From: Paenibacillus sinensis
GTDB taxonomy: Bacteria > Bacillota > Bacilli > Paenibacillales > Paenibacillaceae
Length of the DNA stretch: 64,000 nt
Direction of reading: 5' to 3'
NCBI RefSeq assembly: GCF_019904155.1
Contig: NZ_JAHCMB010000116.1
Coordinates: 6,091 to 70,090 of the forward strand
Shown here: positions 32,752 to 42,417 of the stretch, one piece after another
Layout of the letters: every line of letters begins with the position of its first letter
Numbering within the stretch: position 1 is the first letter of the stretch
The notes under the pieces: generated by a model
Databases searched by the model: none
Told to the model about the DNA's origin: nothing
What the model saw: the letters and a program-made list of their open reading frames with translations, nothing else
Made by a program: the position numbers and the translations under genes

Positions 32752-33846
32752 TTACTGAACATCCACGCCTACCGCTTCGGAAATATGCCGGAAACCGTCT
32801 CGCCGAAGAAGATTGCGCAGACCGGCATGGAGCCGGCGGTTCACCTCGGGACCTTCGTAGATTAGTGCCGTATAGATTTCAACAAGACTGGCTCCCGCCT
32901 TGATTTTATCGTAGGCGTCCTGCGGAGTGAAAATTCCGCCTGAGCCGATAATCGGAAGCTGTCCTCCGGTCTGGCGGTATATGGCCGAGATAATCTCCGT
33001 CGAACGGTCCCGGAGCGGCTTGCCGCTGAGACCTCCGGTCTCCGATGCCCGCACATGACTCAGACCATTCCGGGAAATCGTCGTGTTGGTGGCGATAATG
33101 CCGTCCACTCCCGCATTCGCGATGGTATCCACCATATATTCAAGCTCAGACGCGCTGACATCCGGCGCAATCTTGACCAGAATGTTCTTCTTAACCCCGC
33201 TCTTTCCGTGCTGAAGCTCCATCTCGTCCTTCACTTCGGCAAGCAGGCGGGAGAGCTCGCTGCCATGCTGCAGGCTCCGGAGATCCGGCGTATTCGGCGA
33301 GCTGATATTGACGACAAAAAAATCACCGTACGGATACAGCGTACGGATACACTTCCGGTAATCCTCATGAGCTTCTTCATTCGGGGTCGTCTTGTTCTTC
33401 CCGATATTGACTGCTACCGGAATGCTGCGGCGGCCTGCCGCTTTGAGCCGCTTAGCCATCGCGTCGGCTCCCTCGTTGTTGAAGCCCATCCGGTTGATCA
33501 GCGCTTCGTCGCTCGGAAGGCGGAACAGACGCGGCTGTTCATTGCCGGGCTGTCCTTTTGGCGTGACCGTTCCAACTTCCATGAAGCCGAAGCCGATCGA
33601 GGAGAAGCCTCCGATCGCCTGGGCGTTCTTATCCAGTCCGGCCGCAAGTCCTACCGGTGTATGAAAATGGAGTCCGAAAAGATCGACCGCAAGCTCCGGC
33701 GTCTCCGGAACTCCGTACATCATGCGCAGCGACGCTTTCCCGCCCGGGAGGGCAGCTGACTTTTCCAGTCCCCCGATGACGAGATGGTGCGCCGCTTCCG
33801 GGTCCATTTTAAAGAAAAAAGGCTTGGCAAAATTTCGATACAACAC
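32752..33846 (-). CDS. pyrD: Dihydroorotate dehydrogenase (quinone), class 2
   Basis: 364 residues. It oxidises dihydroorotate to orotate in pyrimidine synthesis. The N-terminal helical extension (YRNFAKPFFFKMDPEAAHHL) marks class 2, which is membrane-associated and uses quinone. FMN-barrel features: AAGLDKNAQAIGGF, INRMGFNNEGAD, VVNISSPNTPDLR with the class 2 catalytic Ser in SPNTP, and GSGGIFTPQDAYD. The start is GTG 33846, 8 bases after AAGGAG; the ATG 21 bases upstream lies before that site and is not used. A class 2 enzyme is unusual among Bacillus-type Firmicutes, which often use PyrD/PyrK. Confidence 0.92.
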   Translation of the reverse strand: MLYRNFAKPFFFKMDPEAAHHLVIGGLEKSAALPGGKASLRMMYGVPETPELAVDLFGLHFHTPVGLAAGLDKNAQAIGGFSSIGFGFMEVGTVTPKGQPGNEQPRLFRLPSDEALINRMGFNNEGADAMAKRLKAAGRRSIPVAVNIGKNKTTPNEEAHEDYRKCIRTLYPYGDFFVVNISSPNTPDLRSLQHGSELSRLLAEVKDEMELQHGKSGVKKNILVKIAPDVSASELEYMVDTIANAGVDGIIATNTTISRNGLSHVRASETGGLSGKPLRDRSTEIISAIYRQTGGQLPIIGSGGIFTPQDAYDKIKAGASLVEIYTALIYEGPEVNRRLHAGLRNLLRRDGFRHISEAVGVDVQ

Positions 33847-34029
33847 CGCTCTCGCTCCTTCAGGCATAAGGTCTCATAATGATTTTAGCTTTTTCCGGGC
33901 GAAAAGAAAAGTTCCATGCCAAGGTGGATGAACAGGTGTGCCTTGCAGAGTATAGTATTTTTCTTGTAAACGCATTACAATGAAAGTGTAAAGCCTATAT
34001 GAACTGATAGAAAAGGAAGGTCGAATCCT

Positions 34030-34167
34030 ATGTCAGCCAAACGCAAACCGCCAACTATTCAGCAGAAGAAAGAAGAGGTCAACCGCAAGGCGATTATCTG
34101 GGTCAGCATAAGCATCGCCCTGCTGGTTATTCTGTTCGTTGTGCTGTTCCTCGTTACCAGCAGCTAA
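34030..34167 (+). CDS. Small membrane protein, 45 residues
   Basis: ATG 34030 lies about 9 bases after GGAAGG. A basic N-terminal segment (SAKRKPPTIQQKKEEVNRK) is followed by one strong transmembrane helix (VSISIALLVILFVVLFLV) and ends TSS. It would be membrane-inserted with the basic part in the cytosol. It is too short for standard gene finders; the family is unknown. It lies divergent to pyrD and convergent to the L,D-transpeptidase gene. Confidence 0.7.
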   Translation: MSAKRKPPTIQQKKEEVNRKAIIWVSISIALLVILFVVLFLVTSS

Positions 34168-34258
34168 TACGCGTTCACACCTGGATGCGCGGGATTCATC
34201 CGTTGTGTGCCAGGGCAGACGTCGCATTATCTCCACCGGTTGCGTGCTATCAGGCGTT

Positions 34259-35686
34259 CTAGTTCAGCCAGTGATATTCTTGGCGGGGGTTGGTCTGGTC
34301 ACCGGCAGGTTTCGTCTTGAACGGCTCCAGCGGAACCACCTTGGTATCAGGTAAAAGCCCCCCTTCGGCGATATGCACCGGCGTTCCCTTGGGAACCAGA
34401 TTGAACAATTCCTCGATATCCTCACGCTTCATACGGATGCATCCGAGCGATTCATCCTTGCCGATACTGTCCGGTTCATTCGTTCCGTGAATGGCATAAT
34501 TCGTGTCCGACAGCTGCATGCCCCGGCTTCCAAATTCGCCGTTATCGTGGCCATTGGGATTTACGACCTTAATGGAGATGATGAAGTCGCCGACCGGCGT
34601 CTTGCCTCCACCAAGACCCACTTCATAGCTTCGCAGGATCACTCCGCCGCTGGCCACCGCCAAGCGGTGTTTTTGCTTGTCTACGAGGATGGTCATCGGA
34701 CTGGACAGGAACGGAACTTCCTTCCCGCCTTGAGCTGTCGATGGAATGCTGCCCGGCGCCTCGGGCGCCCCTGCCGACGGCGCCGAACCTGCCGAGGCCT
34801 GAGCCAGCGCCTTCAGCGGGTCGAAGGCCTTCTCCATAAGCGGCGTCGTTCCGTACATCCAATTTCCTGGGAAATCACCGGTAAGCTGATCCAGTGAATC
34901 CGGGTAGCTGCCTGTCGATGCCTTGTAGGCCGCCATGGCGCTCCAGAGCGAGGACAGCTGTTCCTGCCGCTGCTGCCATTCCGCCCCTGACTTCTTCAGT
35001 GTTCCGGCATCCTCCGGCTTACAATTGCAGACAGCGGCGTTATAGGATTGGATCACGGATCGGCCGTTCTGCTGCCGATCTAACGTATAATCCACCGGCA
35101 GCCCACCTTGCCAGAGCAGCCATTTGCCGTCCCGCTGCATGCCCAGCACAGCGGTCTTGGTGGACTCATCGGCACTGAGATCGCCGAGAGTTACGGCAAT
35201 ATCCCGGCGCGCTGCGGCCGCGCCGGTCTCCCGGGCGGTGAAGCGCAGCTCGTTCACCGCCGGCTCTGCGGCCTCGCCTGCCTGCGGCGCGGCCTGATCC
35301 TCCGGCTGCGACTCCTCCGCAGCCGCCCCTCCGCCGCCGTAACCATCGGCGGTTACGGCATCCGTGCTTCTGCCCGGCGCCGATGCACCGGCGGGCAGAA
35401 GCACCAGCAGCAGCAGCGCGAGGCTCAGCAGCAGCCGGCGGATTCGCGTCTTCCGCAGCGCTCGCTCGCGGGCGCTGCGGAGCAGGCCTTCCTCGTATTC
35501 CCGGAACATGTCCGCCGGAATCTTGCTCTGCTCGAAGGCCTCGTACACGCTCCCTGCCCGGTTAAAGCAGTAGTTCGCTTTGCCTTCCTGCCCGCTTCTT
35601 TTATATTCTCGGCCCAGCAAGTACCATGCCATTTTATTGTCGTGGTGCTTCTCCACGTATTCTTTGAGATACTGCAGATTCTTCAT
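34259..35686 (-). CDS. L,D-transpeptidase (YkuD domain) with N-terminal helical repeats
   Basis: 475 residues. The first about 80 residues form TPR-like helices (YLKEYVEKHHDNKMAWYLLG, ANYCFNRAGSVYEAFEQSK) on the cytosolic side, followed by one transmembrane helix (RLLLSLALLLLVLLP, about 83-100) and an Ala/Gly/Glu-rich linker. The C-terminal YkuD domain has the catalytic HGTN (His400) and SLGCIRM (Cys416) motif. It would crosslink peptidoglycan between diaminopimelate residues outside the cell. The cytosolic TPR-like part is an unusual addition for this family. The start is ATG 35686, after GGAGG. Confidence 0.9.
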   Translation of the reverse strand: MKNLQYLKEYVEKHHDNKMAWYLLGREYKRSGQEGKANYCFNRAGSVYEAFEQSKIPADMFREYEEGLLRSARERALRKTRIRRLLLSLALLLLVLLPAGASAPGRSTDAVTADGYGGGGAAAEESQPEDQAAPQAGEAAEPAVNELRFTARETGAAAARRDIAVTLGDLSADESTKTAVLGMQRDGKWLLWQGGLPVDYTLDRQQNGRSVIQSYNAAVCNCKPEDAGTLKKSGAEWQQRQEQLSSLWSAMAAYKASTGSYPDSLDQLTGDFPGNWMYGTTPLMEKAFDPLKALAQASAGSAPSAGAPEAPGSIPSTAQGGKEVPFLSSPMTILVDKQKHRLAVASGGVILRSYEVGLGGGKTPVGDFIISIKVVNPNGHDNGEFGSRGMQLSDTNYAIHGTNEPDSIGKDESLGCIRMKREDIEELFNLVPKGTPVHIAEGGLLPDTKVVPLEPFKTKPAGDQTNPRQEYHWLN

Positions 35687-35749
35687 CTTGGCCTCCGTCG
35701 ATATGCATAGAGCTGCTTCACTATTTATATCGGCCTTCGGGCGGCAAAA

Positions 35750-35785
35750 AGAAACCCCGCTCCATTATTTCGGAACGGGGTTTCT
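35750..35785 (-). terminator. Terminator of the ferredoxin gene
   Basis: A 10-bp stem AGAAACCCCG / CGGGGTTTCT plus an inner TCC/GGA, followed by TTTTTG on the minus strand, 28 bases past the fer stop. Confidence 0.85.
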
Positions 35786-35812
35786 ACTAAGCTGTAGGAT
35801 CTGTCTAATGGT

Positions 35813-36109
<297 letters not shown>

Positions 36110-36204
36110 TTATAACGGTTGTCCGTTTCTTCTAGTCATATTAATATAAATAGTCGCTAATTTCAATCGAAGTCCCACTCTTTTAACAAAAACGCCCAGG
36201 CGTT

Positions 36205-37500
36205 CTATTCATCTTCCCCCTGTGGAAGACGCAGCCGGTCCTTCTGCAGAGAGGTTCCGCGCTCTTTGTGATTGCGCAGCAGAGCCGCGTGGGGATCGTT
36301 CAGCATGCCCGCTGTCAGGACAGCATTCTCGCCAAATTTGTTCCGGAGCATGTCCATTGTCTTGTTCAGCGATTCCTTCCTGGGCTGGCGCTCGTATTCG
36401 AACAGGTCGAGTTGAATCGCGGAGTCCTCCTTCGGCATGAGGCCGTAGAGCGTAACCCCGAGCAGCCGGATCGGACGGTCCTCGCTCCAATGCTTCCTGA
36501 ATAGACTGCAAGCGGCTTTAAACACATCCTCCGCAGACTCGGTCGGAACTTCAAGCTGGCTTGACCTTGTGATCGTCTTCATTTCCGGGGTCCGGACAGT
36601 GAGCTGAACCCCTGAAGCAACGAGCTTCTGCCGCCTCAGACGTCTTGCGACCTGATCGCTCAGGGAGAGCAGCACCGGGCGCGCTTCGCTCAGACCGGCA
36701 ATATCACCGGGAAGGGTAGTCGTATGCCCGATCGATTTGTTCGCCTCCCTTTCGGGGTTGACGGGAGCCTCATCGAGGCCGTTCGCTGCGCGCTTGAGCC
36801 ATGAGCCCATGACTCCGAATATCTCTCTCAGCATATTTTCATCGGCAGCGGCCAATTGACCTATGCTTAATATGCCGAGGCGCTTCAGCTTCTCTGCCGT
36901 CTTCCCGCCAATGCCAAACAGCTCGCCGCATGGCCTGTTCCACAGTACCGTCGGTACATCGCGCAGGCGAAGGATCGAAATACCATTCGGCTTCTTGAGA
37001 TCCGACGCCATCTTGGCGAGCAGCTTGTTCGGCGCGATCCCGACAGAGCATGGGAGACCTAGCTCCTCCCGGATTCGCCGCTGAATCTCCTCCGCGATCT
37101 CCGGAGGCGTTCCGAACTGCCGGGAACCGGTAATATCCAGGTAGCATTCGTCGATGGACACGGCTTCCAGAAGCGGCGAATAGCTGTATGCAATTTCCAT
37201 GAAGGCGGAGGAATAACGCCGGTACAAGTGGAAGTCGGGCTTAATGATGATAAGCTCGGGACAAATCCGCAGCGCCCGCTGCACCTGCATTCCTGTCGAT
37301 ATCCCCCGTCCCCGGGCCGGGTACGAGCAGGTAACGATAATCCCCTTGCGGAGCTCGACGCTGCCGGCGACGGCGGTCGGCCGTCCTTTATAGGCATCCG
37401 GATTCTCCGCCTCATGTACCGAACAGTAGAACGCGTTCATATCGACGTGGAGAATGACCCGTCCGCTGGATGGATAATACCGGTCTACCCTTTCGTTCAC
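36205..37500 (-). CDS. dinB: DNA polymerase IV (Y family)
   Basis: 431 residues. A translesion polymerase without proofreading: ILHVDMNAFYCSVHEAENP carries the first catalytic Asp, and EAVSIDECYLDITGS the Asp-Glu pair; a helix-hairpin-helix (LFGIGGKTAEKLKRLGI) and little-finger domain follow. A beta-clamp binding motif IQLDLFEYE lies near residue 378. The start is GTG 37500, with GGAAG upstream. LexA control is not evident: I see no GAAC-N4-GTTC-type box close upstream. Confidence 0.93.
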   Translation of the reverse strand: MNERVDRYYPSSGRVILHVDMNAFYCSVHEAENPDAYKGRPTAVAGSVELRKGIIVTCSYPARGRGISTGMQVQRALRICPELIIIKPDFHLYRRYSSAFMEIAYSYSPLLEAVSIDECYLDITGSRQFGTPPEIAEEIQRRIREELGLPCSVGIAPNKLLAKMASDLKKPNGISILRLRDVPTVLWNRPCGELFGIGGKTAEKLKRLGILSIGQLAAADENMLREIFGVMGSWLKRAANGLDEAPVNPEREANKSIGHTTTLPGDIAGLSEARPVLLSLSDQVARRLRRQKLVASGVQLTVRTPEMKTITRSSQLEVPTESAEDVFKAACSLFRKHWSEDRPIRLLGVTLYGLMPKEDSAIQLDLFEYERQPRKESLNKTMDMLRNKFGENAVLTAGMLNDPHAALLRNHKERGTSLQKDRLRLPQGEDE

Positions 37501-37796
37501 GTTCTCCCACTTCCTTCATTTAATACCCGTTCTTTTTCACCATATCGGTTCTGACATTATCCCATGCTATCAGCATACCCCCTTCAAGGAAGGTGGGTCA
37601 ATCGTTTGGGCGGATCGAAAGCTGGAAGGACGTGAAGTCTGTCTGCTGTCGGTTCATCACACTGGCTTGAATCAGCCGGTCAGGCGAACGGCTTGCTGCC
37701 TGCTGCCCACGCAGGTGTTTGAACTCGGCATATTTGCAGGAGTTCTGGCGGTATGGATTGAATTATCTTTAGAATGAACAGGAGGGATTTTCAATC
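37501..37796 (+). other. Gene-poor stretch with a possible gene remnant
   Basis: A frame open from about 37540 to a TGA at 37775 encodes a run with a hydrophobic end (LLPTQVFELGIFAGVLAVWI) but no start with a ribosome binding site and no recognisable family. It directly precedes the deleted DJ-1/PfpI gene, so it may be debris of the same rearrangement. Confidence 0.3.
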
Positions 37797-38213
37797 ATGT
37801 TTTTCAACCGGAGGGTAGGAATCTTTTTATTTATCCTCATCATTCCTGGCGGTTATGGCGCAGAAAAGATTGAAATTCATAATTCAGCGGTCATACAATG
37901 GATTCAGGAACAGTTTACCAAAGTGGAGCTGCTTGCATCCGTTTGTACCGGAGCGTTTCTGCCTGCCGAGGCCGGACTGCTTGAAGGCAAATCCGCAACA
38001 ACGCATTGGATGGATATCGATCGGCTTGCCTCCGAATATCCAGACGTTAAAGTGTTGAGCAATAAGAGATATGTCGATGAAGGCCGCGTTATTACTTCCG
38101 GAGGTATATCATCCGGCATCCTGATGTCTCTGCATGTCATTCGCCGCCTGATTGGCGAAGAGATCGCCTTGAACACAGCCAAACGGATGGAATATGACAT
38201 TGCTGGCATCTAA
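37797..38213 (+). pseudogene. DJ-1/PfpI family protein with internal deletion
   Basis: 138 residues instead of about 200. It contains the second half of a DJ-1/PfpI (AraC-type amidotransferase-like) domain: LIIPGGYGAEKIE, the cysteine nucleophile elbow ASVCTGAFLPAEAGLL, ATTHWMDIDRL, VITSGGISSGILMSL. The N-terminus reads RVGIFLF joined straight to ILIIPGGYG, whereas intact members have about 55-60 residues (the DxxE/D and GPxEVF region) between these strands. The deletion keeps the frame and a ribosome binding site (AGGAGG, 11 bases upstream) is present, so a protein could be made, but the missing glutamate of the active site argues against normal function. Confidence 0.8.
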
Positions 38214-38340
38214 ACGAGGTGAATGAAGGAGAGGTCGGCTAAGCTCAAAAGAGCAACAGAGCAACAATTCCGGTTTGCGGCGTTTCCAATATATTTTCAT
38301 GATTTTCATGGGATTCTGTCCATGAAGTGTGACTTCTCTG

Positions 38341-38368
38341 TTACATTCCCGCGTAAAAATGCTATAAT
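38341..38368 (+). promoter_or_regulatory. Probable promoter of cimA
   Basis: TTACAT (38341-38346), a 16-base spacer and TATAAT (38363-38368). It would give a 5' leader of about 330 bases that contains the 62-bp repeats. The 38214-38340 stretch upstream holds nothing that I recognise apart from a CATGG/CCATG dyad (38307-38324). Confidence 0.6.
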
Positions 38369-38457
38369 ATAAAAATTCATTCCCGATTTTTGACGTTTCC
38401 GCTGCACATCGGCGAAGTAGACTCGTTACAGAGCGAAGTCAAAACCACGCCCAAGCG

Positions 38458-38688
38458 GCAAGTTATGCGGGGAATTATTCGGAAGCCTATGCTATCAAAA
38501 CTAAGTCTACGCTTTCGAGGCAAGTTTTGCGAAGTTATTCAAGGAAGCTTATGCTATCAAAACTAGGTCTATGCTTTCGAAGCAAGTTTTGCGAAGTTAT
38601 TCAAGGAAGCTTATGCTATCAAAACTAGGTCTACGCTTTCGAAGCAAGTTTTGCGAAGTTATTCAAGGAAGCTCATGCTATCAAAACT
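38458..38688 (+). repeat. 62-bp tandem repeats in the cimA leader
   Basis: Four units: 38458-38519 (diverged), 38520-38581, 38582-38643 (one base different from the previous), and 38644-38688 (first 45 bases, one difference). They end 10 bases before the cimA ribosome binding site. Each unit contains AGTTTTG and CAAAACT, which can pair within a unit or across the unit border, where a GCTT-TCG-AAGC stem strengthens the fold. Each unit also contains AAGGAAG shortly before ATG-CTA. Confidence 0.95.
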
Positions 38689-38703
38689 TTTAGGAGGACT
38701 CAA

Positions 38704-40323
<1,620 letters not shown>

Positions 40324-40356
40324 ACAGCTATCTACACCCCGCTTCGTCATGAACGC

Positions 40357-40403
40357 CAACAAGCCGCTCCTTCGCTCAAAGCGAGCGGAAGCGGCTTTTG
40401 TTG
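40357..40403. terminator. Bidirectional terminator between cimA and the thioredoxin gene
   Basis: CAACAAGCCGCT and AGCGGCTTTTGTTG flank an inner CGCT/AGCG stem between two convergent stop codons, with a short T-run on the plus strand. Confidence 0.8.
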
Positions 40404-40413
40404 TATTTGATGT

Positions 40414-41013
40414 TTACCGATCAAGCTGCTTCAGCTTATCCTCCAGTTGCTCTGCCGTGATCCCTCCCAGAATCACTTCCGCAACGACGCCGTCCCGTCC
40501 AACCAGCACATTCGTCGGAAAGACAGCCCCGTTGTATTTCTCGAAAATATCCCCTTTGATATCGTACATGACGGGAAAAGATAGCTTGTACTTATCTGCA
40601 AATCGCTGCGCATTGGCTATATTGTCATAGCTCGTCACATTGATGCCGTAAATCTCCAGACGGTCGCCGAACTTCTCTGCAATCCGGTTCAGCTCTGGAG
40701 CCTCTGCCTTGCAGGGATCGCACCAGGATGCCCAGAAATTGAGGAGCACTGCCTTGTCCCGGACTCCATCTACCTTGTAGACAGTGCCGTCATCGCCGTT
40801 TGTACTGAAAGATGGGGCCCGGAATCCAGGCTCGGGCCTGCTTTCAGACGAAGGATTTGCCGCTTCAATGGCGGCAGCGAGTAGCGGAATGTTGTTCACT
40901 GCATTTACCCGGTTAGTGGATTTTCCCGAAGCTTCCACGCCGCTGTTTACATACAGAACAGCAATAAATCCTAGCAGGCCAATGGCCACATTTCGAAAGA
41001 TTGCCCTCTTCAT
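40414..41013 (-). CDS. ResA/TlpA-like thiol-disulfide oxidoreductase
   Basis: 199 residues. An N-terminal hydrophobic segment (VAIGLLGFIAVLYV) serves as membrane anchor or signal, followed by an extracytoplasmic thioredoxin domain with the active site WASWCDPCK and the cis-Pro near VFPTNVLVG. Such proteins reduce disulfides outside the membrane, for instance in cytochrome c maturation. No ccs/res genes adjoin it. The start is ATG 41013, preceded by GGAAACC-type purine-rich sequence. Confidence 0.88.
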   Translation of the reverse strand: MKRAIFRNVAIGLLGFIAVLYVNSGVEASGKSTNRVNAVNNIPLLAAAIEAANPSSESRPEPGFRAPSFSTNGDDGTVYKVDGVRDKAVLLNFWASWCDPCKAEAPELNRIAEKFGDRLEIYGINVTSYDNIANAQRFADKYKLSFPVMYDIKGDIFEKYNGAVFPTNVLVGRDGVVAEVILGGITAEQLEDKLKQLDR

Positions 41014-41164
41014 CCGCAGGTTTCCTTTGCTGGTAGAGTGATTTGGTCCTATTGTACCCTTCGAAAAGCATGTTTTATACCGGGGATCTATCGGAGATTA
41101 TGATACAATACAATCAGCATATTGCGCTTCCGGTTTGCACCGAACTGTCCCATAATAAAAAAAG

Positions 41165-41187
41165 GGATTTCGTCCAGGACGAAATCC
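41165..41187 (-). terminator. Hairpin with T-run facing minus strand, upstream of the JAB gene
   Basis: GGATTTCGTCC and its complement with a single central base form a near-perfect 23-base dyad. On the minus strand it is followed by CTTTTTTTATT, a typical terminator. No minus-strand gene ends nearby; the closest is the exonuclease gene ending at 41668, whose transcript would have to pass antisense through the JAB gene. Confidence 0.6.
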
Positions 41188-41209
41188 AATGAAGAGAGAG
41201 GGGTGAACA

Positions 41210-41686
41210 ATGACAGCATACCAGGGTACAGCTCCAACCATTCAGCTGAAGCCTTCCGTCTATCAAGCGCTGGGGAAGCACTTGGCATCCAGTCTTCCGC
41301 ACGAAGCGTGCGGTGTCCTGCTGGGTGCTGCCGCAGCGGGCGGCATGCGCATCGACACCTATGTGCCCATGCGCAACGTAGCGCCTGACCCGCTGCATGC
41401 GTTCGTGCCGCATCCGGCCGACTGGGTTGCGGCACTGTTCATGACGCCGCCTCCCATTGGCCTGTTTCACTCCCATCCCCGATCTGCTCCCTTCCCTTCT
41501 GCCGCCGATTACGCCGGTCTGCATGGGTTGGAGGAGCATTTCGCGGTCTATTTGATTGGTGCGCCAGGACCTGCCGCAGGCGAACCCATTCAGTTGAATG
41601 GCTACGAAATCATCCGTACCAGAACCGGGCTCGGGCCTTTGACCTTGGGTCTCGCTGAAGCGCAGCTTCAGCTTCTGCTCAAGTAA
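41210..41686 (+). CDS. JAB/MPN-domain metalloprotease (M67)
   Basis: 158 residues, essentially a single MPN/JAMM domain: upstream Glu in SLPHEACGVLLG and the metal motif GLFHSHPRSAPFPSAADYAG (H-x-H-P-x(7)-S-x2-D). Bacterial JAMM proteins remove C-terminal tags or process sulfur carriers and siderophore precursors; no MoaD/ThiS-like gene adjoins this one. The start is ATG 41210, after GAGGGGTG. Its 3' end overlaps the convergent exonuclease gene by 19 bases. Confidence 0.88.
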   Translation: MTAYQGTAPTIQLKPSVYQALGKHLASSLPHEACGVLLGAAAAGGMRIDTYVPMRNVAPDPLHAFVPHPADWVAALFMTPPPIGLFHSHPRSAPFPSAADYAGLHGLEEHFAVYLIGAPGPAAGEPIQLNGYEIIRTRTGLGPLTLGLAEAQLQLLLK

Positions 41687-42417
41687 GCGTAAAGATCGCC
41701 AAGCGTCTCGACCTGCTTGCGGCTGGCAATCTCACTCAGATAGGAGACCCACAGCTTCGCTGTCATCTTGGAATCCTCCAGGGCATTATGCCGGCCATGG
41801 ATCGGAATTCCGTGAACCGTTAGCAGCTCGTCTAGCGTGTAATTGCTGCGGTTCGGTTCCAGCCAACGCGCCAGCAGCATCGTATCCAGCACCCGGTGGG
41901 TCAGCTGAACCTTGGAAGTCTTCCAGAGCGCCGCGTTGAGAAAGGCTTTATCATGGGCGCTGGCGTGAGCGATCAGCACTCTTTTTTCCACAAAAGCCAT
42001 GAAACTATGAAGTCCGTCAATCAGCGATGGAGCCTTATCGCACATTTCATTCGTGATCCCGGTCAGCTCGGTGATATTCGCCGGAATGGCCGTCTGGCAG
42101 TTCACCAGCGTGTAGAAGCATTCCTCTTCCTTAATCTCCTCACCAACAACCTTGATCGCGCCGATCGACAGAATCTCATCCCCGTGCTGGCTGGAGAAGC
42201 CGGTCGTCTCCAGATCGAACACAACCGTCTCAAGCTCGGACAAGGGGGTGTGCAGAACCTCGGGCCGGCGTTTCTCTCTCATCAGAGACCGAATGAACGC
42301 GAGCTGCTGGGCAGTCTGCTGCCCCGTCTCACCGCCACGGATCGAAGCGATCGCAGACGGCATCCCGCCATGTCTTAAGTTGTTCCAGAATCCGCCGCCT
42401 TTGTTCGGCTCCTTCAT
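41668..42417 (-). CDS. DEDDh 3'-5' exonuclease (DnaQ/PolC-epsilon type)
   Basis: 249 residues. Exo I VVFDLETTGFSSQHGDEIL, Exo II region around HRVLDTMLLARW and Exo III HGRHNALEDSKMTA, the DEDDh signature with its histidine. The N-terminal about 60 residues are a helical extension. It has no polymerase domain, so it may be a repair or RNA/DNA-trimming enzyme rather than PolC proofreading. ATG 42417 overlaps the stop of the DUF294 gene (ATGA), a conserved kind of pairing for DUF294 nucleotidyltransferases and DnaQ-like exonucleases. Confidence 0.9.
   Translation of the reverse strand: MKEPNKGGGFWNNLRHGGMPSAIASIRGGETGQQTAQQLAFIRSLMREKRRPEVLHTPLSELETVVFDLETTGFSSQHGDEILSIGAIKVVGEEIKEEECFYTLVNCQTAIPANITELTGITNEMCDKAPSLIDGLHSFMAFVEKRVLIAHASAHDKAFLNAALWKTSKVQLTHRVLDTMLLARWLEPNRSNYTLDELLTVHGIPIHGRHNALEDSKMTAKLWVSYLSEIASRKQVETLGDLYAYLSRS

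Noticed and set aside
38458..38688. CRISPR array
   Set aside because: Units abut each other with no variable spacers and are 62 bp long; these are plain tandem repeats.
38369..38703. T-box riboswitch before cimA
   Set aside because: No GGTGG/ACCGCG-type T-box sequence is present; the leader consists of the 62-bp repeats.
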